Source of the DNA: Paenibacillus bouchesdurhonensis
GTDB lineage: Bacteria; Bacillota; Bacilli; Paenibacillales; Paenibacillaceae
Length of the DNA stretch: 64,000 nt
Direction of reading: 5' to 3'
Assembly: GCF_900155685.1 (NCBI RefSeq)
Contig: NZ_LT732548.1
Coordinates: 2,810,294 to 2,874,293, forward strand
How positions within the stretch are numbered: position 1 is the stretch's first letter; each line of letters opens with the position of its first letter. Below the pieces are notes generated by a model, which did no database searches, had not been told where the DNA came from, and saw only the letters and a list, made by a program, of their open reading frames with translations. The position numbers and the translations under genes are program-made. This document shows positions 34,636 to 44,095 of this stretch, piece by piece.

Positions 34636-35832
34636 ATGGAAATACAACAAAAACGTTTGATTTCACCTGTATTTATTCTAATTATGGTAGTTATCGTCGC
34701 TGGATTGAGCCAGGGACTGCTGCTGCCCGTTTTATCGATTTTTATGGAAGAAAGGGGAATCTCCTCCTCGGTAAATGGATTGCATGCCGCAGCGCTCTAT
34801 GTCGGTTCCTTCGGCATGTCACTGGTTGCGGTGAAAGTGCTCGAACGCATCGGTTTTAAGAAATTGATTCTCTGGGGAATGGTGCTGGTTACAGTCGCAC
34901 TGCCGATATTTCCGTTGATCTCCAACCTAGAGGTTTGGTTTGTCCTCCGACTACTCGTCGGGATCGGGGATAACGCGCTGCACTTTGCCTCCCAGCTCTG
35001 GATGCTGCTCATCACGCCCCCGCACCAGCGAGGCAAAAATATTTCGATCTACGGCATGTCATATGGAATCGGCTTCAGTATTGGACCTTTAGCCATAAAA
35101 TTGCTTCCTTACGGACGACTCGTCCCTTTTTTGCTGCTCGCTATACTTTTTGCGTTGGTTGCGCTGCTCGTATATTTGAAAATGCCGGATACGGTACCTG
35201 ACAAAATGAACGAAGGACAGGAGCAAGCGACTGGCCAGCGAAAAGTTGCCCGAATATATCGATTGGCATGGTTTGCATTGATCCCGTCGCTGCTGTACGG
35301 CTATATGGAAGCAGCTATGAATAGCAACTTCCCGATTTATGGGCTGCGCACTGGACTGACTGCAGGGCAAATATCGACATTATTGCCGTTCTTCGGTATC
35401 GGCGGACTTATTCTCCAACTGCCGCTTGGTTATTTAAGCGATCGCTATGGACGAAAAATCATTCTCATGATCGCTGGTAGCTTGGGAGGCCTGCTGTTTC
35501 TCTTCGTACCTTTAATAGGTAATCATTATTTCGGATTAATGCTGATATTCATGGTTACCGGCGGATTGGTCGGTTCTTTCTTCTCGCTGGGTCTGGCTTA
35601 CGCCGCAGATATTCTTCCGCGCCACTTGCTTCCGACGGCAAACGTGATCGCTTCTATTCATTTTAATCTTGGCAGTATTGTTGGCCCGAATTTCGGCGGG
35701 ATAGCCATGCATTTCGGTTCGGCGGGGTTATTGTTCGTGTTATTAGGATTGTTTTATTTGTTATTCACGATAGCAGGTTTTGCTTTCCGGCCGGAAAGTG
35801 GGAATAAATCAGCAAATATGAAGATGGTGTAA
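34636..35832 (+). CDS. MFS transporter
   Basis: 398 residues from ATG 34636; GAAGGAG lies 14 bases upstream, rather far, and an ATT at 34627 would be better spaced. About 12 hydrophobic segments are visible. MFS signature loops are present: VLERIGFKKLIL (loop 2-3-like), LLVGIGDNALHF, and GYLSDRYGRKIILMI between segments 8 and 9, the conserved D-R-x-G-R-(K/R). The type resembles drug or sugar efflux transporters. The divergent ArsR-like regulator and leader hairpin suggest inducible expression. Confidence 0.85.
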   Translation: MEIQQKRLISPVFILIMVVIVAGLSQGLLLPVLSIFMEERGISSSVNGLHAAALYVGSFGMSLVAVKVLERIGFKKLILWGMVLVTVALPIFPLISNLEVWFVLRLLVGIGDNALHFASQLWMLLITPPHQRGKNISIYGMSYGIGFSIGPLAIKLLPYGRLVPFLLLAILFALVALLVYLKMPDTVPDKMNEGQEQATGQRKVARIYRLAWFALIPSLLYGYMEAAMNSNFPIYGLRTGLTAGQISTLLPFFGIGGLILQLPLGYLSDRYGRKIILMIAGSLGGLLFLFVPLIGNHYFGLMLIFMVTGGLVGSFFSLGLAYAADILPRHLLPTANVIASIHFNLGSIVGPNFGGIAMHFGSAGLLFVLLGLFYLLFTIAGFAFRPESGNKSANMKMV

Positions 35833-35896
35833 TGGATTTTCAGAGCTATTTCCAATAAACTAAAGGAAGAGAAGCATTGACCAAAGGAGAATTGAC

Positions 35897-36631
35897 ATGA
35901 TTAAGGTGAATAACCTCAAGAAATCAGTAGAAGGCAACACCAAAGAAGTACTGCACGGGATTAGCGCCGAGTTCGAAGCCGGCGAAATGATCGGAGTTGT
36001 CGGGCCTAGCGGCAGCGGTAAAAGCATACTGCTCCAATGTCTCGCTCTTCGCGAGAGCTGGAATGATGGGGATTATGCCTGGGATGATAAAACCATTATT
36101 CGCGGTGGCGGTAAAGGAGCGAGAAAATACCGTTCAAAATGCGCATACTTGGAACAGAACCCTACATTGTATCCTGAGAAAACAGCCTTGAAAAACGTGC
36201 TGATTGGACAAGCAGGCCAAACCTCGCTGCTTCGGAGGCTGACAGGCATGGTTCGTTCGGATGATTATATGGGAGCGATGGACGAGCTTGAGAAATTCGG
36301 CCTGCTGGATAAAGCGCATCTGAAGGCCGGCAACCTGAGCGGAGGGGAGCGCCAGCGCGTCGCTATATGCCGAGCGCTCGTGCACGGTGCGGGCTTTATC
36401 GCTGCGGATGAACCGGTCATTGGTCTTGATCCTCATTCTGCGGACAAGGTGATGGCTACGCTCAAAAATTTATGCACCGAGCAGGGAACGACAGTGGTCG
36501 CTGCTCTTCCTATAGAGCTGGCCGAGCGGTTCTGCACTCGAATTTGGGGCATATACGATGGGGAGCTCAAGCTTGACATCAAGGGCAGACGTCTTACCGG
36601 AGAAGAGAAGCGGCAAATCGATTTAGCATGA
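35897..36631 (+). CDS. Orphan ABC transporter ATP-binding protein (PhnC-like)
   Basis: 244 residues. It is a complete ATPase: Walker [10 protein letters not shown]-loop LEQNP, signature LSGGERQR, Walker B GFIAADEP and a switch region AALPIEL in which the usual His is not evident. The Walker B segment reads AADEP, with Ala in place of the common hydrophobic pair. It resembles phosphonate-importer ATPases, but no permease gene is adjacent; its neighbours are an MFS exporter and a lipoprotein. It may serve a distant permease or a non-transport role. Confidence 0.75.
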   Translation: MIKVNNLKKSVEGNTKEVLHGISAEFEAGEMIGVVGPSGSGKSILLQCLALRESWNDGDYAWDDKTIIRGGGKGARKYRSKCAYLEQNPTLYPEKTALKNVLIGQAGQTSLLRRLTGMVRSDDYMGAMDELEKFGLLDKAHLKAGNLSGGERQRVAICRALVHGAGFIAADEPVIGLDPHSADKVMATLKNLCTEQGTTVVAALPIELAERFCTRIWGIYDGELKLDIKGRRLTGEEKRQIDLA

Positions 36632-36644
36632 AAAGAGTGATACG

Positions 36645-37898
36645 ATGAATGTGAATAGATGGCTTCCCTTATTGGGAAGCGCATTGCTGCTGCTTGTACT
36701 AAGCGGATGCAACTTTATGATGGATCCAAAATTGTTAATGAAGGCTCCCGAGCTAAGCTCAGAGAAGGAGACGCTTAGAAGCGTCATTAATGCCGAACTG
36801 AAAGGGGCGGAGATTCGGCCTCGTGACGCAGCCGATATTAGCTCGATTCGGGTCGTCGATCTGAATAAGGACGGCGTAATGGAAGCGGTAGTGTTCTACG
36901 AAACTCCGCTGGAAAAGGTCAAGGTTCATGGCATGATTTTGGAAAACAGGGACGATACATGGGTGCCGAAGGTTAGATTCGATGGAGAGGGCCAGGTGCT
37001 CGAATCGTTTGAGCTCAAGGATGTCACCGGCAATGGCGAGATTAATATCGTTGCAGGGTTCTCTAGCGGGGAGAAGCAGACTCAGAAAGGGCTTATCGTA
37101 TATTCGTACACAGGTACGTCGGTCGAAAGAATTCTTGAGCTGCCTTACAATTACTTCATAATAGATGACCTAAATAATGATGATAAGCTGGATATCACGG
37201 TCGTGTCGCTGAAGAAAGATCAGTACTCGACGATAACGACATATCAATTTGACCAATCGTTTCAGGAGCTGGATAAACTGCAGTTGGATAATGCGGTTAG
37301 TGGCTATTATAACGTGGTTCATGGCAACATTACGGCAGATAAGCGAGGCATTATTCTCGACGCCATTTCGGGAGAGCTCTCCGGTTATTCGATCATCGTC
37401 GTGATGGAGGACGGGAAACTTGTGGATCTCATCCCGGATCAGAGCTCAACGCTCAAAGATTACCAAATTATGAGCGGGGATGTTAATGATGACGGTATTC
37501 TGGAGATCGGCATGCTTGAAACCCCGAGAGGCTGGGAATATATTGCTTTTGATGATATCCCATGGCTGTTCTCTTACTATCAATGGGATCCGGAGAAGGG
37601 ATTAACGTTCGTCATGCAGCAATACATGGACTTGGCTGGACGATTCTATTTCAACCTGCCGAAGGAATGGTGGGGCAAAGTTACGATTGATATTAAATCC
37701 ATCAAGGATGAGCATATCAAGTTCGTTGATATTGATACAAATGCCACACTTGCGGAAATTCGATTCTTCTCTTTGGCAGAGTGGGAGCTGGTTCAGGAAG
37801 ATTGGGCGTTATTCGCACGCGACAATGATAAAGTCATCGGATTCCTCAGTCATACTGATTTGAAAGTGAATAAAGGCGAGAAAGAAATTAAGCGTTGA
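36645..37898 (+). CDS. Lipoprotein with VCBS/FG-GAP-like repeats
   Basis: 417 residues. A lipoprotein signal peptide ends with lipobox LSGC (~Cys 22). The mature protein holds at least four Asp-rich loop repeats of the form D-x-(N/T)-x-(D/N)-x-(x)-x-(E/D)-(A/I): DLNKDGVMEAVVF, DVTGNGEINIVAGF, DLNNDDKLDITVVS and DVNDDGILEIGML, typical of calcium-binding beta-propeller-like blades. It is anchored to the outer face of the membrane and lies directly upstream of a two-component system, so it may be a sensor partner or its target. No function is known. Confidence 0.75.
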   Translation: MNVNRWLPLLGSALLLLVLSGCNFMMDPKLLMKAPELSSEKETLRSVINAELKGAEIRPRDAADISSIRVVDLNKDGVMEAVVFYETPLEKVKVHGMILENRDDTWVPKVRFDGEGQVLESFELKDVTGNGEINIVAGFSSGEKQTQKGLIVYSYTGTSVERILELPYNYFIIDDLNNDDKLDITVVSLKKDQYSTITTYQFDQSFQELDKLQLDNAVSGYYNVVHGNITADKRGIILDAISGELSGYSIIVVMEDGKLVDLIPDQSSTLKDYQIMSGDVNDDGILEIGMLETPRGWEYIAFDDIPWLFSYYQWDPEKGLTFVMQQYMDLAGRFYFNLPKEWWGKVTIDIKSIKDEHIKFVDIDTNATLAEIRFFSLAEWELVQEDWALFARDNDKVIGFLSHTDLKVNKGEKEIKR

Positions 37899-37932
37899 TC
37901 GTTTCATGTTAACAAAAGGGAGGAAGGCAAAG

Positions 37933-38631
37933 TTGAGTAAAGTGTTAATCTTGGAAGATGAAGAATCCATTCGCAGTTTTATCGTAATCAATTTGAAGCG
38001 CAATGGCTTTGAAGTCATCGAAGCGGCTGATGGCAATGAAGCTTTGGAGCGTTATAACAGCATTCCGGATATCGATATCGCTTTACTGGATGTCATGGTT
38101 CCGGGAATCGACGGATTCGAGGTATGCCGCAAAATCAGGGAAACCAATGAACGGATCGGCATTATATTCCTGACCGCAAAGGTACAGGAGCAGGATAAGG
38201 TGTATGCTCTCTCTGTCGGAGCCGATGACCATATCAGCAAGCCTTTCAGCCCTACAGAGCTCATTGCACGCATTCAATCCCTACTTAGACGGGTTAATGT
38301 ATACCGTGAGAATAGCGCAAAAGTAAGCTTTACTTCCGGGCCGTTCACACTCGATCTAATCAGCAAGCAATTCAAGAAAAACGGTCAGCTGATTGAGCTT
38401 ACGCCAACCGAGTTTTCATTGATTCAGTATTTTTTGGAGAAGGAGAACACGCCGCTGAGCCGTGACCTGCTGCTGGATCACGTTTGGGGCAAGGAATATA
38501 TGGGCGATCCCAAAATTGTTGACGTAAATATTCGCAGGCTCCGTCAAAAAATTGAGAACAACCCTTCCGAACCGACCTTCCTGCAAACTGTATGGGGTCA
38601 TGGTTATAAGTGGAAGGGCGAGGGGCAATGA
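37933..38631 (+). CDS. OmpR/PhoB-family response regulator
   Basis: 232 residues from TTG 37933, with GGGAGGAAGG just before; the ATG at 37906 lies upstream of that site. The receiver is canonical: acidic pair LEDEES, phospho-acceptor ALLDVMVPG, Thr in FLTAKV and Lys in HISKPFSP. The effector is a winged helix (LTPTEFSLIQYF, VDVNIRRLRQKI, TVWGHGYKW). Its stop overlaps the kinase start (ATGA), forming a classic pair. Confidence 0.95.
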   Translation: MSKVLILEDEESIRSFIVINLKRNGFEVIEAADGNEALERYNSIPDIDIALLDVMVPGIDGFEVCRKIRETNERIGIIFLTAKVQEQDKVYALSVGADDHISKPFSPTELIARIQSLLRRVNVYRENSAKVSFTSGPFTLDLISKQFKKNGQLIELTPTEFSLIQYFLEKENTPLSRDLLLDHVWGKEYMGDPKIVDVNIRRLRQKIENNPSEPTFLQTVWGHGYKWKGEGQ

Positions 38632-40133
38632 TCAAAAAAGGAATTGGACGCCAAATCGTCCTGCATTATTTCATCGTAGTATTCGTAACCTTGTTCATGG
38701 TTGAGGTCATATTTGCATTTGCCTTAAGAACGTATTACTACCAAACGATAGAGAACCATATGTCCAATCATGCTACCCGGACTTCGGATTATTACCAGAA
38801 ATTCGTAAAGCTGTACGCTGAGAGGGATCCGGATTATTTCACAGAGATGCTTCGCACGTTTGAACTGGATAATACGGAGCTGATGATCTTGAATCGCAAG
38901 GGCGAGGTCATGGCGAGCAGCACTCAGTTTCAGGCGGAAAAGGCGATTCAAACGAGTGATGTCCCGCAGGCTGTCGCTGGTGTAGTCGGCACATGGGTAG
39001 GAAGACAGTCTACTGGAGAGTGGGTCATGTCTGTCTCGACCCCGCTGCAAGTCCGGGGAGAGAACCGTTATATCGTCAGGTACGTCACTTCGCTGGAGGA
39101 CGTAAATGCCAAGCTGATGAATTTGACGCTGCTCTCCGTCGGCGTTGGCTCAGCCGTGCTTGCTTTGGTTACCTTATTTAGCATCGGACTGGCCAATTCG
39201 ATTGTGAAGCCGATCAATAATATTCGAGCCGTATCTGCCCAAATGGCTAAGGGGAAATTCGATGCAAGGATCAAAGGGAATTATAAATTTGAGCTGGGTG
39301 AGCTGGCCTCAACCTTGAATTATATGGCGGAGGAAATCGTCCGCAGCAACCAGATCAAGGATGATTTTATTTCTTCAATCTCCCACGAGCTTCGCACACC
39401 GCTTACGGGCATCAAAGGCTGGAGTGAAACTTTGACATCCGGCGGCTTTGATCCGGAAGAGACGAAGATCGGGATGCAGATCATCTCAAAAGAGACGGAA
39501 CGGCTGATCGGTCTCGTCGAGGAGATGCTCGACTTCTCGAAGCTTCAGCAAAATGAAATGAAGCTGGTCATCGGAAGGGTTAATTTGAAGGAGCTTTTAC
39601 AGGAAATCATGCTTAACGTTTGGGCTAAGGCGGAGCAGAAGCAAATTCAACTGAAGCTCGATGACCGCACGGAACGTCCTGTCATTATTATTGGCGATGG
39701 AAATCGCCTTAAGCAGGTATTTTTAAATTTGGTGGATAACGCCATTAAATTCTCCAATGAGAACAGTTGGATTCATCTCGTCATATCCTTGAAGGACAGC
39801 GGTACAGCACTTGTACAAGTGGTGGACAGCGGTATCGGGATTAGTGAAGAGCATATCGGCAAGGTGAGAGACCGCTTCTTCCAGGTCAATCATAACCGAG
39901 GCGGTACGGGATTAGGACTGGCAATCAGCCAGCAGTTGGTTGAGCTGCATAAGGGTGAGATGCATATTCATAGCGAGCTTGGTGCCGGAACAACGGTATT
40001 GGTAACATTGCCTATGTTGGAGATGGCCGGGGAAGCGGATTCCGATGCGCCTTCTTTAGAAGGCGAGGCAAGTTCGGTGCTGGCGGAAGTGAATGAACAG
40101 AATGGATATGATGGGATGACCGAGGATGAATAA
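38628..40133 (+). CDS. Membrane sensor histidine kinase
   Basis: 501 residues from ATG 38628 behind GAGGGG. Order: membrane helix (~14-36), an extracytoplasmic sensor region of ~130 residues, a second membrane helix (~165-190), HAMP (~190-240, ending SIVKPINNIRAVSAQMAKG), the HisKA dimerisation box SSISHELRTPLTG (His ~253), and an HATPase domain with N-box NLVDNAIKFS, G1 DSGIGI and G2 GGTGLGLAI. The C-terminal ~40 residues are acidic and low in complexity. It is the partner of the response regulator just upstream. Confidence 0.95.
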   Translation: MIKKGIGRQIVLHYFIVVFVTLFMVEVIFAFALRTYYYQTIENHMSNHATRTSDYYQKFVKLYAERDPDYFTEMLRTFELDNTELMILNRKGEVMASSTQFQAEKAIQTSDVPQAVAGVVGTWVGRQSTGEWVMSVSTPLQVRGENRYIVRYVTSLEDVNAKLMNLTLLSVGVGSAVLALVTLFSIGLANSIVKPINNIRAVSAQMAKGKFDARIKGNYKFELGELASTLNYMAEEIVRSNQIKDDFISSISHELRTPLTGIKGWSETLTSGGFDPEETKIGMQIISKETERLIGLVEEMLDFSKLQQNEMKLVIGRVNLKELLQEIMLNVWAKAEQKQIQLKLDDRTERPVIIIGDGNRLKQVFLNLVDNAIKFSNENSWIHLVISLKDSGTALVQVVDSGIGISEEHIGKVRDRFFQVNHNRGGTGLGLAISQQLVELHKGEMHIHSELGAGTTVLVTLPMLEMAGEADSDAPSLEGEASSVLAEVNEQNGYDGMTEDE

Positions 40134-40662
40134 TCAAGTATGGGATGAAATCAATACACAGTACGGTACATTTGCAATCGCTCTTGCTAATGCATCGGAT
40201 AAAGCGATTGTGCGTGAAATGTTGATCGAAGCGGCGGTATGGATGGCAGGACTCGGAGTACAGCAGTGGAATCCGGAGCAATTTACCACGGACGAAATCG
40301 ATCAGTATTTTGCAGAGCGGGAAATTTATCTGCTGATCCGGGAAAATAAGCCTGTAGGCATGTTTACGCTGCAAAGCAGCGACCCTGAATACTGGGGAGC
40401 TCTTAACGAAGAGGGCTTCAGTTATCTCCATCGGTTAACTGTCCGTTCTGCCTGGCGGGGCAAGCAGCTTGGCGGGGCTATGATCGAATGGGCTGCCAAA
40501 CGCACGAAACAGCTGAATAGGAAGGCGCTGCGCCTGGATTGCTGGGACGGAAATATTAAGCTGAATCGTATGTATGAAAGCATGGGGTTTGCCCTTAAGG
40601 GCTCGGGAAAGAAGCAGGGAAGAGGTTATAACTTATATGAAATGAACATAAATACGCAGTAA
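40126..40662 (+). CDS. GNAT-family N-acetyltransferase
   Basis: 178 residues overlapping the kinase end by eight bases. It shows the GNAT acetyl-CoA-binding pattern HRLTVRSAWRGKQLGGAMIEWAA (the R/Q-x-x-G-x-G/A loop reads RGKQLGG) and a C-terminal LRLDCWDGNIKLNRMYESMGF. Substrate unknown. The overlap suggests it is cotranscribed with the two-component system. Confidence 0.88.
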   Translation: MNNQVWDEINTQYGTFAIALANASDKAIVREMLIEAAVWMAGLGVQQWNPEQFTTDEIDQYFAEREIYLLIRENKPVGMFTLQSSDPEYWGALNEEGFSYLHRLTVRSAWRGKQLGGAMIEWAAKRTKQLNRKALRLDCWDGNIKLNRMYESMGFALKGSGKKQGRGYNLYEMNINTQ

Positions 40663-40667
40663 TTTTT

Positions 40668-40696
40668 AAAGAGCGGATCATGAGGATCCGCTCTTT
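40668..40696. terminator. Terminator between GNAT and glgC
   Basis: AAAGAGCGGATC (40668-40679) and GATCCGCTCTTT (40685-40696), 12-bp perfect stem with a five-base loop, between convergent genes. Confidence 0.85.
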
Positions 40697-40733
40697 GTTA
40701 TATACATAATAATATAGAACTTGGACAAGGCTC

Positions 40734-41963
40734 CTAGGAAGACAATCCTTCGGCGCGCAGTCGTGCTGTATTGTCGTATACTTCCTTGAGTAAGCGGGAA
40801 GGCTGGGTACGGACGGCAGGTTTTGCCAGCACGGTCTCGTTAGGGCCGATCACAAGGATTTCGTTGGCTGTCCCTTTAATAATTGCACCGTCTTTGATGA
40901 TCGCTCCTTCGCCGATGATCGCCCGCTCAATAAGGGCGTTCCTGCCAATTTCTACGTTCGGCATAACTATGCTTTCTTTGATTTTGGTGTAACGGCCAAT
41001 GACAGTGCCGCCGAAAATGACGGAGCGCTCGGTGCAGCCTTCGACCGTGCAGCAATCATGCACCATTGATGATTTGACCTCGGCATACCGTGTCTTGACG
41101 GAGTTTAGCTTCGTCCGTATTTCACGGGTGTACATAGGCCATTTATCGTTCAGCAATGCCCAATTACCGTCTCCGCTCAGAAGATCCATATGAGCGTCCC
41201 ATAAGCTTTGTACGGTACCGACGTCGCGCCAATAACCTTTAAATTCATAAGCATGCAGCGCCATGGAACCTGCAAGCATCTTGGGAATGATGTCTTTGCC
41301 AAAATCATGACTGGAATGGGGGTCGTTCGCATCTTCAATTAAATGCTGCTTCAAGAAATCCCATTTAAACAGGTAGATCCCCATTGAAGCTAGGTTGCTT
41401 GCTGGCCGCTCCGGTTTCTCAGCGAATTCCGTAATTCGATACTGTTTGTCGATCGACATGACACCGAAACGATGGGCTTCCTCCCAAGGAACTGGCATCA
41501 CCGATATGGTTGCGGATGCTCCCTGGCTCATATGGGATTTTAACATCTCGCGATAATCCATATGGTAAATATGGTCACCGGACAAAATAAGGACATTGTC
41601 TGGAGAATAACGATCTACGTACTCCATGTTTTTAAAGATGGCATCGGCAGTACCCACATATTCTTCATTTCCTGTGCTGCTTGCACCATAAGAAGGAAGC
41701 AAAGCAATACCGCCGTTCTCCGTTCTGGGCAAACCCCAAGCTTCACCGTCTCCAATATGCTGATGGAGCGAATCTGCTTCATATTGTGTCAGAACACCGA
41801 TCGTATCGATTCCTGAATTTACACAATTGCTGAGAGGAAAATCGATAATACGGTATTTGCTACCAAACGGCACTGCCGGCTTAGCCTGTTTGGACGTGAG
41901 GGGAGATAATCTTCGGCCTTCCCCTCCGGCCAACAGCATGGCAATGCAATCCTTTTTGTTCAT
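40734..41963 (-). CDS. glgC: Glucose-1-phosphate adenylyltransferase
   Basis: 409 residues, ATG 41963 behind AGGGAGGG. Motifs: [15 protein letters not shown] (nucleotide binding), [43 protein letters not shown] and the C-terminal hexapeptide-rich left-handed beta-helix. It makes ADP-glucose, the donor for GlgA. It is divergent from glgB-glgA, which is unusual compared with the single glgBCDAP operon of Bacillus; no glgD or glgP is in the window. Confidence 0.95.
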   Translation of the reverse strand: MNKKDCIAMLLAGGEGRRLSPLTSKQAKPAVPFGSKYRIIDFPLSNCVNSGIDTIGVLTQYEADSLHQHIGDGEAWGLPRTENGGIALLPSYGASSTGNEEYVGTADAIFKNMEYVDRYSPDNVLILSGDHIYHMDYREMLKSHMSQGASATISVMPVPWEEAHRFGVMSIDKQYRITEFAEKPERPASNLASMGIYLFKWDFLKQHLIEDANDPHSSHDFGKDIIPKMLAGSMALHAYEFKGYWRDVGTVQSLWDAHMDLLSGDGNWALLNDKWPMYTREIRTKLNSVKTRYAEVKSSMVHDCCTVEGCTERSVIFGGTVIGRYTKIKESIVMPNVEIGRNALIERAIIGEGAIIKDGAIIKGTANEILVIGPNETVLAKPAVRTQPSRLLKEVYDNTARLRAEGLSS

Positions 41964-42151
41964 GTCGTTTTCCCTCCCTGTGGATTTTCAATGTAGTACT
42001 TACATAAACGAGATATGCAGACGTTGAAACGATAAGAAGAAATAATTGATGAAAAGTTTACATTTTATTTTTCAAAGCTAACAATCGGTATTCAATGTTG
42101 AAATAAATGGGTAATTTAGTTGGTGGAACTTTATAAAAAGCAGGTGATCCG

Positions 42152-44095
42152 TTGTTATTTCCAGAGCAATCGTCCAAACAGGTCATTTCTGAAAACGATA
42201 TTTACTTATTTCATGAAGGTACGCTGTATCGCAGCTACTATGCATTCGGCGCCCATCTGACGGTTGAGGATGGCCGAACAGGCGTCAGGTTTACCGTATG
42301 GGCACCACATGCGCTTCGTGTTGGTGTAGCGTCTGATTGGAATCAATGGAGTGGGCAGAACGATTTATTATATAAGATACCCGATTCGGGAATTTGGACT
42401 CGCTTTTTCCCGGGTGTTGAGGAAGGAACTTTTTACAAGTACGAAATTACGGGCTCGAATGGAGACACCTTTCTTAAGGCAGACCCGTTTGCTTTCCATG
42501 CTGAGGTGCGGCCCGCAACAGCTTCTGTCGTCAAGTCGCTGTCTGGCTACCGATGGAATGACGGAAATTGGAGGAGAAAGAACAGAGTGCCATTCCGCAG
42601 GCCCTTGAACATTTATGAAGTTCATTTCGGAACTTGGAAGCAGAAGAAGGATGGCCGTTTTTTCTCCTATCGGGAAATGGCTGATGAGCTGATCCCTTAT
42701 GTCGTGAATATGGGGTATACCCATATCGAAATTATGCCGCTGGCCGAGCATCCTTATGATTTGTCCTGGGGTTATCAGGCTACCGGTTATTATGCGCCGA
42801 CGAGCAGGTACGGCGAGCCTGCGGATCTCATGTACTTTGTCGACCGCTGTCATCAGGCAGGCATTGGCGTCCTGCTTGACTGGGTACCTGGTCATTTTAC
42901 GAAGGACGCGCATGGCCTGCGTATGTTCGATGGAACGCCGTTGTTTGAGTACGCCGATCCTCTACTGGCAGAGAAGCCGGGCTGGGGGACGCTAAGTTTT
43001 GATTTTTCCAAGCCGGAAGTTCGTTCTTTTCTGATTTCCAATGCCTTGTATTGGATGGATTTTTATCACTTTGATGGTCTTCGCGTGGATGCGGTCACAA
43101 GCATGATTCGTTTGGATTTTGAGAAGAAAGACGGCGAATACCCGCTCAATGATCGGGGAGGCATCGAAAACTTAGATGCTATCCGATTCCTGCAGCAGCT
43201 CAACCAAACCGTATTCGAATACTATCCACATGCTTTAATGATGGCCGAGGAATCCAGCGCATGGCCGCTCGTAACGGCTCCCGTCACGGAGGGCGGTTTA
43301 GGCTTCAACTATAAATGGAATATGGGCTGGATGAACGATACGCTGGAATATATCGGGAAGCCGTTCTGGGAGCGGCCGAATCATCACAACTTACTAACCT
43401 TTCCTATATGCTACGCTTATTCAGAAAATTTCATCCTGCCTTTTTCCCATGATGAAGTGGTACACGGCAAGAAATCACTGCTCGACAAAAATCCGGGCAA
43501 TTATGAAGAGAAATTCGCAGGGCTGCGTCTGCTGCTTGGTTATCAACTTACATCTCCAGGGAAGAAGCTGCAATTCATGGGCGGAGAGTTCGGTCAATTC
43601 ATTGAATGGAAGGATCAAGACCAACTGGACTGGTTCCTCCTGGAATATGATTCCCATAGACGCATGCTGGAATATACGGCAGCATTGAATAAATTGTATT
43701 TGCAGGAGCGGGCATTATGGGAATTGGATCATAGTTTTGAAGGCTACCAGTGGATCAACCCTCATGATGCAAATCAAAGCGTCATTTGTTATTTGCGAAA
43801 GGGCAAGAAATCCGGGGATACAATTCTCGTCATCATTAATTTTCAGTCTGCAGCACGGTCGGATTACCGTGTAGGCGTACCAAAGTCTGGAGAATATAAG
43901 CTTATATTCAACAGTGATGACATAGCTTTTGGCGGCACAGGGTCGATACAGCAACGAAACTTGGCTTCCGTGAAAATACCTTGGCATGAGCAGCCCCACA
44001 GTTTGGTCATGGATATGACTCCACTCAGCACGACGATTTGGAAGAAGACGGTGAAGCGACAAGCTGCTACGACGAAGAGGAGGACGAAGAAATGA
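42152..44095 (+). CDS. glgB: 1,4-alpha-glucan branching enzyme
   Basis: 647 residues from TTG 42152, six bases after AGGTGAT. An N-terminal CBM48-like domain (RFTVWAPHALRVGVASDWN) precedes a GH13 barrel: region I-like VLLDWVPGHFTKD, the nucleophile in DGLRVDAVTSM, the acid/base Glu in MMAEESSAWP and FSHDEVVHGK, followed by a C-terminal beta domain. It adds alpha-1,6 branches to glycogen. The C-terminus ends in a basic tail (KRQAATTKRRTKK). The stop overlaps the glgA start (ATGA). Confidence 0.95.
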   Translation: MLFPEQSSKQVISENDIYLFHEGTLYRSYYAFGAHLTVEDGRTGVRFTVWAPHALRVGVASDWNQWSGQNDLLYKIPDSGIWTRFFPGVEEGTFYKYEITGSNGDTFLKADPFAFHAEVRPATASVVKSLSGYRWNDGNWRRKNRVPFRRPLNIYEVHFGTWKQKKDGRFFSYREMADELIPYVVNMGYTHIEIMPLAEHPYDLSWGYQATGYYAPTSRYGEPADLMYFVDRCHQAGIGVLLDWVPGHFTKDAHGLRMFDGTPLFEYADPLLAEKPGWGTLSFDFSKPEVRSFLISNALYWMDFYHFDGLRVDAVTSMIRLDFEKKDGEYPLNDRGGIENLDAIRFLQQLNQTVFEYYPHALMMAEESSAWPLVTAPVTEGGLGFNYKWNMGWMNDTLEYIGKPFWERPNHHNLLTFPICYAYSENFILPFSHDEVVHGKKSLLDKNPGNYEEKFAGLRLLLGYQLTSPGKKLQFMGGEFGQFIEWKDQDQLDWFLLEYDSHRRMLEYTAALNKLYLQERALWELDHSFEGYQWINPHDANQSVICYLRKGKKSGDTILVIINFQSAARSDYRVGVPKSGEYKLIFNSDDIAFGGTGSIQQRNLASVKIPWHEQPHSLVMDMTPLSTTIWKKTVKRQAATTKRRTKK

